64,000 nucleotides of DNA from assembly GCF_900187405.1 (NCBI RefSeq), contig NZ_LT896716.1, positions 2,174,001 through 2,238,000 on the forward strand, read 5' to 3'. Source of the stretch: Geobacter sp. DSM 9736. Lineage in GTDB: Bacteria > Desulfobacterota > Desulfuromonadia > Geobacterales > Geobacteraceae. The notes under the pieces are model-generated. The model was given only the letters and a program-made list of their open reading frames with translations. It did not search any database and was not told the DNA's origin. The position numbers and the translations under genes were made by a program. Positions 42,311-51,779 of the stretch are shown piece after piece; position 1 is the first letter of the stretch, and every line of letters begins with the position of its first letter.

Positions 42311-43155
42311 CAGCTGTTCCGCCTCGCATCCACACTGCTGTCGCTCCGCCAGAAGGAAAAGGGAACCTGCAGGCTCATCCCAACAGGGAAGAGCGCATTT
42401 ATCCGCAGCTGAAAGTCACGGTCACTGAAGGGCACCAACCGCCTCCTCCTGTCAGGCTCATATCCACCAGCCGCCTGCCAGGCTGATTTCAGAAACGTGC
42501 TGCCGGAATGAGTCATGTTAAGGTCGTTGTAACGCCGATAAGAAAGAACCTCTTCCGGGTTCTTGACTATAAGTTCCATGCGGGCAGGATCCTGATATTC
42601 AGATATGAGCAGCCGGTCTCCAACGGCAGCGAAATCGGTAAAATGGATACTGTGCCCACCAATGAGAAAGACATCCTGATAACGGCCAAACAGCTTGAAC
42701 ATGACCTCCACAGCGTCGAGCATAAGATAGTCATCGTCATTAAGAATCATTATTACTTCGGATGAAGCCGCTTCTATTCCCAGATTGAGGGATTCGGCCT
42801 GTCCGCGGTTGTGCGGATTGCGTAGTATCGTGCACGCAATGCCGTTTGCTGCAAACGCTGGCGCCAACGCTGCGAGGATTTCCCCTGTAGCGTCGGGAGA
42901 ATGGTCCTCGACAAATACAACCTCGTCCGGGGGCCGGGTCTGCTTCAGCAGGCTTTCCGCAGCCTGTTCCAGATACTGCGCATGCCCGTAACAGGGAACG
43001 ACGACGGCAAGGGATTTGACATCACCCTTTCCCCGCTGCGGCAACCCTCGCCCCTGCATCGCATCGAGGTAGTTACGAATTTTCTTTTCCGGAATATCCG
43101 CACTGCGGATGAAGCTCCTGAGCAGGCGGTACAGAAAAAGCTTGAGCGAATACAT
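42310..43155 (-). CDS. GT2-family glycosyltransferase
   Basis: The 281-residue enzyme has a basic amphipathic N-terminus (about 1-45), then LAVVVPCYGHAQYLEQA, VFVEDHSPDATG and MILNDDDYLM with the metal-binding acidic residues, and SDRDFQLRIN near the end. Sugar and acceptor are unknown. It follows the wzx gene by 40 bases. Confidence 0.85.
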   Translation of the reverse strand: MYSLKLFLYRLLRSFIRSADIPEKKIRNYLDAMQGRGLPQRGKGDVKSLAVVVPCYGHAQYLEQAAESLLKQTRPPDEVVFVEDHSPDATGEILAALAPAFAANGIACTILRNPHNRGQAESLNLGIEAASSEVIMILNDDDYLMLDAVEVMFKLFGRYQDVFLIGGHSIHFTDFAAVGDRLLISEYQDPARMELIVKNPEEVLSYRRYNDLNMTHSGSTFLKSAWQAAGGYEPDRRRRLVPFSDRDFQLRINALFPVGMSLQVPFSFWRSDSSVDARRNS

Positions 43156-43195
43156 TGAAAATACCTTGAGTTAATAGCTGCATCAGCAGCGCAGG

Positions 43196-44530
43196 TCATA
43201 TCTCTCTCAGTGCCTTTAAGAAAAAGAGCCCCTTCACCTGAAGATAAAATATCTCTCTGGTCCGGGGGTGAATCAGGTTCAGAATCACTGAAGAGAAAGC
43301 CTGCGAAATCACCGTGGCTACCGCCGCACCCATGACGCCGTATGCCGGAATGAGGATTATGTTCAGGGCGACGTTGATAATGGCGCCGAAAGCCATCCTG
43401 AAAAGCGCAAGCCGCGTCAGGTTCTCCGCAAGATCCCACGGACTCTGGGCAACGCCGTAAAAGACAAAGAGAGAAGCCCAGATATGTACGGCCAGGACCG
43501 GTCCGGCGGCAGCATATTGCTCCCCGAACAGCGGAACCACGACCAATGAGGCGAGAAAGGTCATCGGCACCGCAATGGAGAAAGAAAGAGCAGCCATGAA
43601 GCTGAACAGGCGCTGCATCCGTCTATAGTAGAGGCTCTCATCCTTTTCCCTCGCACGAATCACTGAGGGGAAAATGGAGGAAACGATCGCCATCGGAATG
43701 AAATACCATACCTCGGACATTTTCGTGGCTGCGGAGTAAATGCCGACTGCCTGGTCCCCCGCCATCTTGCCGAGCATCACCAGGTCGATCTTCATGTACA
43801 CAGCGATCGAGAGGCCGCTGAGGATCAGTGGCCAGCTGTCGGCCAGGAGTGATCTGCATCGGGCGCCCCTTACCAGCCATTCGCGGATTCTCCCTCCATT
43901 TCTCCGGTAGAAGAATACAAGCCCCGCCGCCGCCAGTACGAGCTCCAGAAGTGCGGCCCAAGCGAAAAAGATGAGGGGCGCGCCCCTGAGAATCAGGATT
44001 GCCTTCAGAAACGCCGCGATGATGAACGCCCCGTTTTTCGCCATAACGGTGTACTTCGACAACACCCGGGACTGGAACCAGAAATCTATCACATCGAGCG
44101 TCTGAAACAGCGTACCGATGGAGATGATCATCACCATCAGCCGGGGAAGCTCTTCCCCTTGCCGCAGCAGCGAAATGATTCCTGCCGCGGAAACGATCGT
44201 GACAAGGCTTCCCGCGAGCCGCAGGAAGATTGCGGAACCGAGTATTTCCCGCCTATCGTCCGGATGGCGGACCAGCTCGCGCACCACTATCCCGTCAAGC
44301 CCGAGGGTTGAAAATGCCGCAAAAAGGGCGACAAACGCGGTGGCGAAATTCAGAAGCCCAAATTGCGACGGCCCCAGGTAGCGCGCCACCCACACACTTA
44401 CCAGCAGCCCTATCCCCATCCGGATGATACGGTCGGCAAAAAGCCAGCCGGTATTGGCAATTATCCCCTGCAGGGCCTGCCGACCCTCAAGCTTCCTGCG
44501 GATGAACTCCGGAAGCGGCCACCTGTTCAT
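43196..44530 (-). CDS. Wzx-type polysaccharide flippase
   Basis: The 444-residue protein has about twelve to fourteen membrane helices and the opening WLFADRIIRMGIGLLVSVW followed by RYLGPSQFGLLNFA, the signature of the Polysacc_synt (MOP) family. It would flip undecaprenyl-diphosphate-linked repeat units to the periplasm. Its ATG overlaps the stop of the winged-helix regulator (ATGA), so the regulator heads this operon. No Wzy polymerase was recognised, although one of the unassigned membrane proteins could fill that role. Confidence 0.88.
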   Translation of the reverse strand: MNRWPLPEFIRRKLEGRQALQGIIANTGWLFADRIIRMGIGLLVSVWVARYLGPSQFGLLNFATAFVALFAAFSTLGLDGIVVRELVRHPDDRREILGSAIFLRLAGSLVTIVSAAGIISLLRQGEELPRLMVMIISIGTLFQTLDVIDFWFQSRVLSKYTVMAKNGAFIIAAFLKAILILRGAPLIFFAWAALLELVLAAAGLVFFYRRNGGRIREWLVRGARCRSLLADSWPLILSGLSIAVYMKIDLVMLGKMAGDQAVGIYSAATKMSEVWYFIPMAIVSSIFPSVIRAREKDESLYYRRMQRLFSFMAALSFSIAVPMTFLASLVVVPLFGEQYAAAGPVLAVHIWASLFVFYGVAQSPWDLAENLTRLALFRMAFGAIINVALNIILIPAYGVMGAAVATVISQAFSSVILNLIHPRTREIFYLQVKGLFFLKALREI

Positions 44531-45132
44531 GCAGCCCCGATGGAGTGCAGTGCGTCATCGGACACCCCCAGATCCAGGAGCCGTTTTCTGAGCATCTCAC
44601 CCTTCTTTACCGATGTAATGACGATCCGGTAGTGCCCGGCAAGAAGCCCTTTGGCGACAGTGACAACAGGCCGACCGAAGAAATTATCCCCGGCCCGTTC
44701 GTCATCCATCGCGAACAGAAGCTCTATCCCCGTCCCTTGCAGCGACAGATATGCTATCTCCGCCACCTCATCCACTCCGCAAAACACAATCTTTTCGACT
44801 CCTTTAGCCTGAAGCGAGCGGAAAAGCTTCACGTAGTCCTGCCGCGCAGTCGTGTAGAGGTTGGTGAAATAGCTCAGGTGCTGGTACGCCAGCCGGCTTT
44901 TCTCCGTCACCCCTTGTGGAGTGAGCAGGTAGCCGTAACGATTCTTAGGGAAATTCTTCACCCGGATGTAGCCCTTGGCGACAAGGTTTTTTATATAGGA
45001 ATTGACGAGGCCGAGGGCGATACCGAGCCGCCGCGAAAGCTCCCGTTGGGAAAGGGGCTCCTCCTTGGCGATCTCCGCCAGAAGTAGGAACGAGCGGTAA
45101 GTATCCAGGATTTTTTCGTCGTTGCTGTTCAT
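44527..45132 (-). CDS. Winged-helix regulator with Rossmann-like domain, first gene of the wzx operon
   Basis: The 201-residue protein has a winged helix-turn-helix at about 10-75 (PLSQRELSRRLGIALGLVNS, then YLLTPQG) and a second domain (about 95-201) with GVEKIVFCGVDEVAEIAYLS and FAMDDERAGDNFFG. The latter resembles the N-terminal nucleotide-binding part of PglD-type sugar acyltransferases and may sense a sugar nucleotide. Such regulators often open exopolysaccharide operons. Start ATG 45132 is set by a promoter that ends seven bases before it; no ribosome site is present. Confidence 0.82.
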   Translation of the reverse strand: MNSNDEKILDTYRSFLLLAEIAKEEPLSQRELSRRLGIALGLVNSYIKNLVAKGYIRVKNFPKNRYGYLLTPQGVTEKSRLAYQHLSYFTNLYTTARQDYVKLFRSLQAKGVEKIVFCGVDEVAEIAYLSLQGTGIELLFAMDDERAGDNFFGRPVVTVAKGLLAGHYRIVITSVKKGEMLRKRLLDLGVSDDALHSIGAA

Positions 45133-45139
45133 GCGGTGA

Positions 45140-45168
45140 ACAATACAGCAAGATTGGGGGAGAGGCAA
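45140..45168 (-). promoter_or_regulatory. Promoter giving a predicted leaderless mRNA for the wzx operon
   Basis: TTGCCT (45168-45163), 17 bases, then TATTGT (45145-45140) on the minus strand. Seven bases (TCACCGC) lie between the -10 box and ATG 45132. It would drive the regulator and the genes down to 29.7 kb. Confidence 0.55.
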
Positions 45169-45255
45169 ATGTTTTTCGGAGTTACCGGATGCGGGGGTAG
45201 GTGAAGCAGTCGGGACAAAACTTCACCCTGCACACTTCAAAAGGAAGCACCCTCT

Positions 45256-46365
45256 TCAAATCTGCCCCGGGCTGCCCGCGGAACGCAGGGGCCTGCGGAG
45301 AGAAGTCATGAAGATGGCAAGAATCACCTTCATCATGTAGTAGAGGCCGGTGATGCCGGCGATGGAGGAGTCGCCGCCGGTTCGCTCGCGCATTATGGTA
45401 GACGCCTCGGCTATGCGGAAGCCGTTCTTGCCTAGAAGTATAACGGCTTCAGGCTCCGGGTAGTCCACCGGGTAATATCGCGCAAGGAACTCTATGGTTT
45501 CGCGGTCGTAGGCACGAAAGCCTGACGTGTTGTCGGTTATGCGCTGGCCTATGAGCAGGGAGTTCAAGACCTGGAAGAGCCGAATGCCGATGCGGCGCAC
45601 GAAGGTGGAGCGAAACCCCTCCCTCCCCCCGAGGAAGCGGGAACCGATAGCCATGCTGGCTCCCCCGTCGATGAGGAGGTCGAGGAGCTTGCGGATTTCC
45701 TCCGCCCGGTGCTGCCCATCACCGTCAAATTGAATTGCGATCTGATACGCATTTCGAAGTGCATACTTGAAGCCGGTCTGGACAGCGCCCCCGATCCCGA
45801 GGTTCGTCGGAAGATCCACAACGAGGGCCTCTCCGGTAGAGCGTGCAGCCTCCCCAGTGTTGTCCGCTGAACCGTCATTGATCACGAGGATGTCGAGGTC
45901 GGTGCTGATGCTTTTCAGATCATGAATCACCCGGACAATGTTCACTTCCTCGTTATATGCCGGGACTATTACAAGGATGTCGGCCTTTTTTTTCGAAGCC
46001 GCATACGGATCGCCCGCGAGCTCGGCCTGCAGACGTCCGAGCCCCAGTTCCTGGATCAGCTCCGCATTCTGCTCCGAAAGCCGGGTGATGACGACGGTGA
46101 TGTGAATGAGGACCAGGAAGACGAAAGCCGTTATGATGAGCATGAGGATGCTCGGCTTATAGGCAATGCCGAAAAGGCCTCCAAGCCGGTCGATTGCGAA
46201 ACGGTCGAGAGAAAGGTAGAGGAAGAAAAGGCTCATCATGAACCAGACGATGGAGTATTCTTCCTTCATGCGCCGATGCTTCACGAGCTCGAATATGAAC
46301 GCGAAGATGCCGAGACTGAAGATGATGGCTACTACCTGGATTTTGTCTATGCCCGCAAAGGCCAT
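45256..46365 (-). CDS. DUF2304 domain fused to a GT2 glycosyltransferase
   Basis: The 369-residue protein starts with three membrane helices (about 9-30, 38-56 and 72-95), the DUF2304 domain. A cytoplasmic GT2 domain of the DPM1 type follows from about 129 (ILVIVPAYNEEVNI, VINDGSADNT, FDGDGQH). These two parts are usually separate neighbouring genes; here they form one chain. It likely transfers a sugar to a polyprenyl phosphate at the membrane. GGAG precedes the ATG. The gap of 119 bases upstream and 123 downstream make it a separate unit from the wzx operon. Confidence 0.85.
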   Translation of the reverse strand: MAFAGIDKIQVVAIIFSLGIFAFIFELVKHRRMKEEYSIVWFMMSLFFLYLSLDRFAIDRLGGLFGIAYKPSILMLIITAFVFLVLIHITVVITRLSEQNAELIQELGLGRLQAELAGDPYAASKKKADILVIVPAYNEEVNIVRVIHDLKSISTDLDILVINDGSADNTGEAARSTGEALVVDLPTNLGIGGAVQTGFKYALRNAYQIAIQFDGDGQHRAEEIRKLLDLLIDGGASMAIGSRFLGGREGFRSTFVRRIGIRLFQVLNSLLIGQRITDNTSGFRAYDRETIEFLARYYPVDYPEPEAVILLGKNGFRIAEASTIMRERTGGDSSIAGITGLYYMMKVILAIFMTSLRRPLRSAGSPGQI

Positions 46366-46484
46366 ACTCGCTCCGGAAGAAACTATCCGCAGGCTTCTGC
46401 CTGTGATCGATACATTAAGTCAATTCGGCAGAAAAACAAAAGGATTTATAAAGGAATGCGGTAAAGACAGAAACTCAGGTAGGG

Positions 46485-47267
46485 TTACGGCTTCATCCAG
46501 AGGTAGAGGAGCCGCGTCCGCCAGCTGAAGAGCAGGTGGATGAGGACTGCAAGCCTTCCCAGCATGCCCAATCCGACCGCATAATGCCGCGCTGTTGCAT
46601 AGGCCGCCGCGAGCTGCTCCCCGGTTCGCCTGCTCCCCTTCGCCTCGCCGTGAACACGAAAGTCCGCCAGGTATTCCGTGAGTACCACAGGGTCGGCGAC
46701 TCGGGCGAAACGGAACCAGAGGTCGTAGTCCATGTCCAGGTCCTTCGACAGATCGAGTTCTCCGGCGTGTTCCCACATTGAACGGTTCCAGAACACACCC
46801 ATCTGCGGAATGAAGTCCTCGGTCAGGAGTTTAAGGTAAGAAAAATGGCGGCTGCGCCAGTTCTTGTAGCTGACGATCAGGCTCGACATCGCTCTTCCCC
46901 GCTCGTCGATCATCCCAGCCCGGCCATACAGCCACCGGGCTTCCTCATGGTCCAGCAGACGGAACACCCGCGCAAGCGCCCCGGGATGGAGCCGGTCGTC
47001 GGAATTGAGCCATCCGAGGACATTACCTCGGGCAAGCGACATACCCCGGTTTACCGCGTCGGATTGACCGCGGTCAGGCTCGAAATGAAGGCGCAGCCGC
47101 TCTCCGTATTGCTCCTGCAGTTCCAGCAGCAGCTCCCGGGAGCCGTCGGTGGAACCCGGATCCATCACGAGCAGTTCCACCTCGACATAGCGCTGGTCGA
47201 GCACCGAACGTACGGCTTCCTCCACAAAGGGGGCCTGGTTGTATGAGGGCATAACTATGGATATCAC
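46485..47267 (-). CDS. GT2-family glycosyltransferase
   Basis: The 260-residue enzyme reads MISIVMPSYNQAPFVEEAV, PGSTDGS and GWLNSDDRLHPGAL, with DYDLWFRFA later, the standard GT2 sites. It starts with GTG at 47267 behind AAGGAACC. A hydrophobic C-terminus (AVLIHLLFSWRTRLLYLWM) may bind the membrane. Substrate unknown. Confidence 0.87.
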   Translation of the reverse strand: MISIVMPSYNQAPFVEEAVRSVLDQRYVEVELLVMDPGSTDGSRELLLELQEQYGERLRLHFEPDRGQSDAVNRGMSLARGNVLGWLNSDDRLHPGALARVFRLLDHEEARWLYGRAGMIDERGRAMSSLIVSYKNWRSRHFSYLKLLTEDFIPQMGVFWNRSMWEHAGELDLSKDLDMDYDLWFRFARVADPVVLTEYLADFRVHGEAKGSRRTGEQLAAAYATARHYAVGLGMLGRLAVLIHLLFSWRTRLLYLWMKP

Positions 47268-47288
47268 TCGGTTCCTTCTTCGGCTTAG

Positions 47289-48434
47289 TTAGGACTTCAC
47301 GAGTCGGGTTCCAACAAGAAATGATGAACGCCTTCTCCACACAACACCGTGGCCGAAAGTAGCACGAAAATGCAGCTCGACCTCCGTGGGGTGTTCAAGA
47401 AGCCTGTTGTACGGTATGGATACGGTGGCGGCTCCGGCAGGCAGGTCACAAGAGAAAAGCCGTATGCGGTTGGAGTAACACGTCACTGCCTGCATCCCGG
47501 CCTCGCGAGGAGTCTCCAGATCGAGCTGTACAAGATCAGCATCCACCCCCAACGGGAACATGAGCTTTGCCCGCTTCCCCAGTGCCCCGTCATCATAAAG
47601 GCCCTGGTTATCGAACAGCAACCGCAAAGATTTTTTCGTCATCGAATCCGGCTGACAAAGGCTTTTCCCCTGTTTAAGAAAACGGAGAAACAGAGTAGTG
47701 CGCACATGGCCAAACGTAATTCTCGACATAGCAAGAAGATACTTCCTGTTGCCGAAACGGCTTAGAACTCGCTTGATCTCTCTCAGCCGTGCGATGCCAC
47801 CGTTGCTGGTCTTGGTCTGGCGGTGAAGCCGCGCAGAGGCAAAGGGTTGTGGTATGTACCGGACGGGGAAGCGGCTTCCGAGCCTGATCCACAGGTCCCA
47901 GTCCATGCACCAGTTGTAGCTTTCGTCCAGGTAGCCAATTTCTTCCAGGGCACATTTTCGAAAAAAGGTCGTTGGCTGCAAGATGAATGACTCAATCCTC
48001 ATCAGTTTCCAGAGGTCAAAGGGACGTGCATAGGGAAATCTTGAAAGGAATGTTCCCGCCTCGTCAATGAGATGACCGTCTCCATAAACGAGCATACAGT
48101 CCGGGTTCTCGCTGAAAGATGCAACGGCAGTTGATATAGCACCTGGGAGGAGAAGGTCGTCGGCATTGACCCAGCAGACGATTTCGCCACGGGCGAGACG
48201 GAAGCCCTTGTTGAGGGCCTCCGTCTGCCCGCGATCCGGCTTGGAAATCAGATGCAGCCGCCCTTCGTACCGTTCGAGGATTGCCAGTGTCTTATCGGTC
48301 GAAGCACCATCGACAACTATGTATTCGATACGAGGATAGTCCTGAGCAAGGATGCTTTTTATTGTCTCTTCAATGTACTTACCCTGGTTGAAGGAGGGAG
48401 TGATTACGGAAACGAGAGGAAGTTCTTGTGTCAT
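47289..48434 (-). CDS. GT2-family glycosyltransferase with C-terminal extension
   Basis: The 381-residue protein has a GT2 domain to about residue 250 (VSVITPSFNQGKYIEETI, DGASTDKTL, WVNADDLLLPG, WDLWIRLG). About 130 further residues form a beta-rich region (LDLETPREAG, SIPYNRLLEHPTEVELHF), which may be a carbohydrate- or partner-binding module. The start overlaps the preceding GT4 gene by four bases. Confidence 0.85.
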   Translation of the reverse strand: MTQELPLVSVITPSFNQGKYIEETIKSILAQDYPRIEYIVVDGASTDKTLAILERYEGRLHLISKPDRGQTEALNKGFRLARGEIVCWVNADDLLLPGAISTAVASFSENPDCMLVYGDGHLIDEAGTFLSRFPYARPFDLWKLMRIESFILQPTTFFRKCALEEIGYLDESYNWCMDWDLWIRLGSRFPVRYIPQPFASARLHRQTKTSNGGIARLREIKRVLSRFGNRKYLLAMSRITFGHVRTTLFLRFLKQGKSLCQPDSMTKKSLRLLFDNQGLYDDGALGKRAKLMFPLGVDADLVQLDLETPREAGMQAVTCYSNRIRLFSCDLPAGAATVSIPYNRLLEHPTEVELHFRATFGHGVVWRRRSSFLVGTRLVKS

Positions 48435-49681
48435 TGGTTGTGAGTCTCAGTGTCTTTCTTAAACGATTGCTCGTAACTTTGACCATGCCCGGACAGGGAC
48501 AAGATGCTGTCTAGGACTGGCTGGAAACTGTAATTCCAAGAAAAGCGCCGGCTCAGCTCCGGGACAGGACCTAAATACGCCGGCTGGTCCTCAAGTAGTT
48601 GAAGGAAACCTTCTATAATCTCGGCCCATTCTGTCTCATCCAAAGAAGGAATCAGCCTGCCGCAGGTGTCATCTACGAATTCAGAGGGCCCTCCACTTTT
48701 ATGTGCGACTACGGGGGTTCCGCAGGCAATAGCCTCCAGCGGCGCCAGCCCGAAGGGTTCATCTACAGCGCCGTGAAGAAAAAGTCTGGAGCGGCGATAC
48801 AATGCAGGGAGCATCTCATCAGAAACTCTTCCGTAAAAAATTACATTTTCGGTTATCCCCAGCTTCTCTGCCAGTTGCTCCAGCCGCCCCGCCTCATCCC
48901 CGTGCCCGACGATGTGATAGACCATATCAGGCCGCTGCTGAACAAGACGAGCGAAAACCCGCAGCAAAAAATCGACGTTCTTGAATCGCGACAGCGCCGC
49001 CACGGTAATAAGGGCATTTTCCCGCTTCGTATTATCAGAGAAATATTGAGAAGCGTCGATACCCGGATATGCAATGCCGGCTACGGCACGGTGATATGTA
49101 TGCTCGACGCTTCGTGCCGTGAACCTGCTGTTGGCGATGATCGCATCAGAATACCGGCCCAGGCCGATGTCAATGCGGCGAAATATTGGGCGCAAGGATA
49201 GCGCCAGCAGCCGCTTCCACCAAGGCTTCAGGGCATCAATCCATTGCCGGGAGTGGATGAAGGCACTTGGCTCGTGACAGATCCAAATAAGTGGCACCTT
49301 GCAGCTCCGGCGATAGAGCCACCCCCACCAGTTGCTGGGGAATACCTGCGGAATGAGCAGGTCCGGTTTCCAGTCGTGTATGAGACGTTGGATCTTCTTC
49401 TGCCACAACAGGAACGCGCACCAATAGACAAGGCTCGAAGTAAGAGGGCCTTCAGCGGATATTATTTCGACTCCGGATGGTACGGAAATCGCTACCGGGT
49501 CCCACCGAAGTGTCACTATCCCCACCGTCGCTCCCCTGGAGATCAGATACTCGGCAAGCCGCAGCGTGTAGTTGAGTGCGCCCCCGGGGAAGACCATGTG
49601 GGGGAAGAGTATGAGAAGACGCCGGCCTCCCAGGGGCGTGTCAGGCCCTCCAAGCTCAGGCATCTCGTGCACCTTTGCCAT
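48431..49681 (-). CDS. GT4-type glycosyltransferase
   Basis: The 416-residue enzyme has LLILFPHMVFPGGALNYTLR at the N-terminus and the GT4 donor site blocks VAALSRFKNVDFLL, VGHGDEAGRLEQLA, LFLHGAVDEPFGLAPLEAIA and SGGPSEFV, which resemble WbdN/ALG2-like mannosyltransferases. Its first 26 bases overlap the end of the GT4 gene upstream. The donor sugar is not known. Confidence 0.88.
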   Translation of the reverse strand: MAKVHEMPELGGPDTPLGGRRLLILFPHMVFPGGALNYTLRLAEYLISRGATVGIVTLRWDPVAISVPSGVEIISAEGPLTSSLVYWCAFLLWQKKIQRLIHDWKPDLLIPQVFPSNWWGWLYRRSCKVPLIWICHEPSAFIHSRQWIDALKPWWKRLLALSLRPIFRRIDIGLGRYSDAIIANSRFTARSVEHTYHRAVAGIAYPGIDASQYFSDNTKRENALITVAALSRFKNVDFLLRVFARLVQQRPDMVYHIVGHGDEAGRLEQLAEKLGITENVIFYGRVSDEMLPALYRRSRLFLHGAVDEPFGLAPLEAIACGTPVVAHKSGGPSEFVDDTCGRLIPSLDETEWAEIIEGFLQLLEDQPAYLGPVPELSRRFSWNYSFQPVLDSILSLSGHGQSYEQSFKKDTETHNQ

Positions 49682-50861
49682 CCACCGTCATGCTGTGCAC
49701 GAGCCGAAGGACCTCCTCACGATTCATGTCGCTGTCCATGGTAACCAAACGAGGCGTGTAAGCGCCTCCCTGCAGATCCGACAGCGCGCGCAGAACGCAT
49801 TGTCGAAGCGACTCCTCATCCCCCGCCTGAAAACGCCGGTCCGACGGCAAGTACTCATCGAACGGAGGAATATCCGAAGCCAGCACCATTTTCCCAAAAA
49901 GCAGGGCCTCCAAAAGAACCAGCGGCACCCCTTCCAAGTTGCTCGGCATCAGAATGATGTCTGTTGCGGAATAAACCACGGACGGGTTTTCCACCCAGTC
50001 TATAAGGACGACACTGCCGTCGGAAACGTGTGGAGCAGCAAGCTGCATCAGCTGCTCGCGGTCGGGTCCCTCACCGACCACAAGCAGCCGTAGGTCTTTA
50101 CCAAGCAGGCCCGATAGTGCTCTAACCGCCACGTCCTGCCCCTTCCCCTTAAAGTGCAATCTGCCTAGCACTGTGATAATGACCCCCGATGGAGGAAGCC
50201 CAAGCTTTTCGCGCGCATCCGTCTTTGGATATTCTGTCAACTGGTCGCCATCTACAAGGTTTCTGAGGACAAAGAGCCTCGTACTGCAAAGGCACTGATC
50301 CTCGATCAAGGTCTTCCGATGGGCATCGGCAATAACGACGTGTCCCTGAGGGAGCTTGTAGAGAAGTTTGTTGCACAGGTCGCGCAGTCCGGCAAGAGGA
50401 AGATCGGGTATATCGCTGAAAGGGCCCACATACGGAAGGTAGCTCACGGCAGGAATGCCAGCAACTCTCGCAGCGACGAGCCCTTTTATCGAAAGCTCTA
50501 CATTCCCTTGGACGATAATTGCGAAAGCGGGAGCAAGGCTTTTGAACAGGCGGACGAGAGCCACAAGCTGAGGCAGCTGCCAGAACATCTCCAGGGTTGG
50601 CATTCTGCCGGAGGCATACCTGGTCGGGACAAGCGAAAGCCGGTCGGGGTATTTTTCCTGGAGCAGCTTTAACTCCTGCGCCAGCCTTCTGTTCTTTTTG
50701 GCAAAGACGAAAACGGCGCTGTACCCGGTGAAGCGGAAAAGCTGTTCGAGCAGGCTCAGGGCCATTTTCTCGTGCCCGCCGAAGACGGTCACGTCGTCAT
50801 AGAACAGTACCCTGCGTGCTCCAGCACCGTCCCTTGTAGACAGTGTTGCAGGTCCCGTCAT
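49656..50861 (-). CDS. GT4-type glycosyltransferase
   Basis: The 401-residue enzyme has VLFYDDVTVFGGHEKMALSL at the start and the donor half with VLGRLHFKGKGQDVAVRAL, VVGEGPDREQL and LMPSNLEGVPLVLLEALLFG. The EGVPLVLLE block replaces EGFGLPLLE, which is common within GT4. It overlaps both neighbours, so translation is coupled along this run. Confidence 0.88.
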   Translation of the reverse strand: MTGPATLSTRDGAGARRVLFYDDVTVFGGHEKMALSLLEQLFRFTGYSAVFVFAKKNRRLAQELKLLQEKYPDRLSLVPTRYASGRMPTLEMFWQLPQLVALVRLFKSLAPAFAIIVQGNVELSIKGLVAARVAGIPAVSYLPYVGPFSDIPDLPLAGLRDLCNKLLYKLPQGHVVIADAHRKTLIEDQCLCSTRLFVLRNLVDGDQLTEYPKTDAREKLGLPPSGVIITVLGRLHFKGKGQDVAVRALSGLLGKDLRLLVVGEGPDREQLMQLAAPHVSDGSVVLIDWVENPSVVYSATDIILMPSNLEGVPLVLLEALLFGKMVLASDIPPFDEYLPSDRRFQAGDEESLRQCVLRALSDLQGGAYTPRLVTMDSDMNREEVLRLVHSMTVDGKGARDA

Positions 50862-51772
50862 AGAAGCGGTCCCCTCACCTTATACTCGCTTAGCATCAGC
50901 CTGTACCAGTCAGTATCATCGAGAATAAAATTCAAAGTATTATTGCTGTTATGAATCCGCAGAATCGTCAACACTTTCGAGACAGTGTGAAACCTGTACC
51001 CATAGTAAGCCGCCCGCAGCCACAACTCGTGATCCTCGCGGAACCTCATATGTGGCTTATACATGCCGATATCCCCGAAGACAACTTTCCGCATCATGAC
51101 CGAGCCGTGACATATGCGGTTGTTCCGGAACAGGTCTTTTATGCTGAAGGGTCGGGGGAGAAAGACCTCTGCATCGTAGGCTTCAACACCCTGCCGTGGC
51201 ACCTCTACCCTGGCCCGCCATCCTCCGTACACTATATCCGCCTGTGTTTCCTGAAGTGCCGATACCGATTCTGCAAGACGTCCCGGCTCTGCGATATCGT
51301 CACTATCCTGGAAGGCGACAAACTCACCTCTGGCCTCGCAAATCCCGACATTACGCCCACGTACCGCCGTCCCTGAGTTATCAGAAAAATGAAAGATGCG
51401 AACCTGCGGGTGACCTGCGTACTGTTCGACAACGTGCAGTGTCTCAGGGGGGGAGCCGTCGGTGATCAAAAGCAGCTCGAAATAACGGTAGGTTTGTGAC
51501 AGCACCGAATCAACGGATTCCCGCAATTCAGAAACACGATCGTAAACCGGGATTATCACCGTAACGAGTCCCGGAGTTCCGTGAATCCCCGGGTCAGGCC
51601 GTAGCTGCTCTCTGTTTCCCCATGAAGAAAGCTCTTTCCGGATGAGGGGGCGTCTGGGGTCAAAGAGGAAATAGAGGGCTCGCTTGACGACGGCTCCCAA
51701 TCCGCCATGACGGTACTGATCGATGCAGTCCCGGGTGAGTGTCCTGAGGCTTTGCGCAAGGCTCCTGGTCAT
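50858..51772 (-). CDS. GT2-family glycosyltransferase
   Basis: From ATG 51772 the 304-residue enzyme has a basic leading helix (about 1-50), then VTVIIPVYDRVSELRESV, ITDGSPPETL and FQDSDDIAEPGRL, and a HELWLRAAYYG block. It starts eight bases after the stop of the WbsX gene. The longer frame to 51823 lies in that gene and is rejected. Confidence 0.86.
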   Translation of the reverse strand: MTRSLAQSLRTLTRDCIDQYRHGGLGAVVKRALYFLFDPRRPLIRKELSSWGNREQLRPDPGIHGTPGLVTVIIPVYDRVSELRESVDSVLSQTYRYFELLLITDGSPPETLHVVEQYAGHPQVRIFHFSDNSGTAVRGRNVGICEARGEFVAFQDSDDIAEPGRLAESVSALQETQADIVYGGWRARVEVPRQGVEAYDAEVFLPRPFSIKDLFRNNRICHGSVMMRKVVFGDIGMYKPHMRFREDHELWLRAAYYGYRFHTVSKVLTILRIHNSNNTLNFILDDTDWYRLMLSEYKVRGPLL

Positions 51773-51779
51773 TGAGTGA

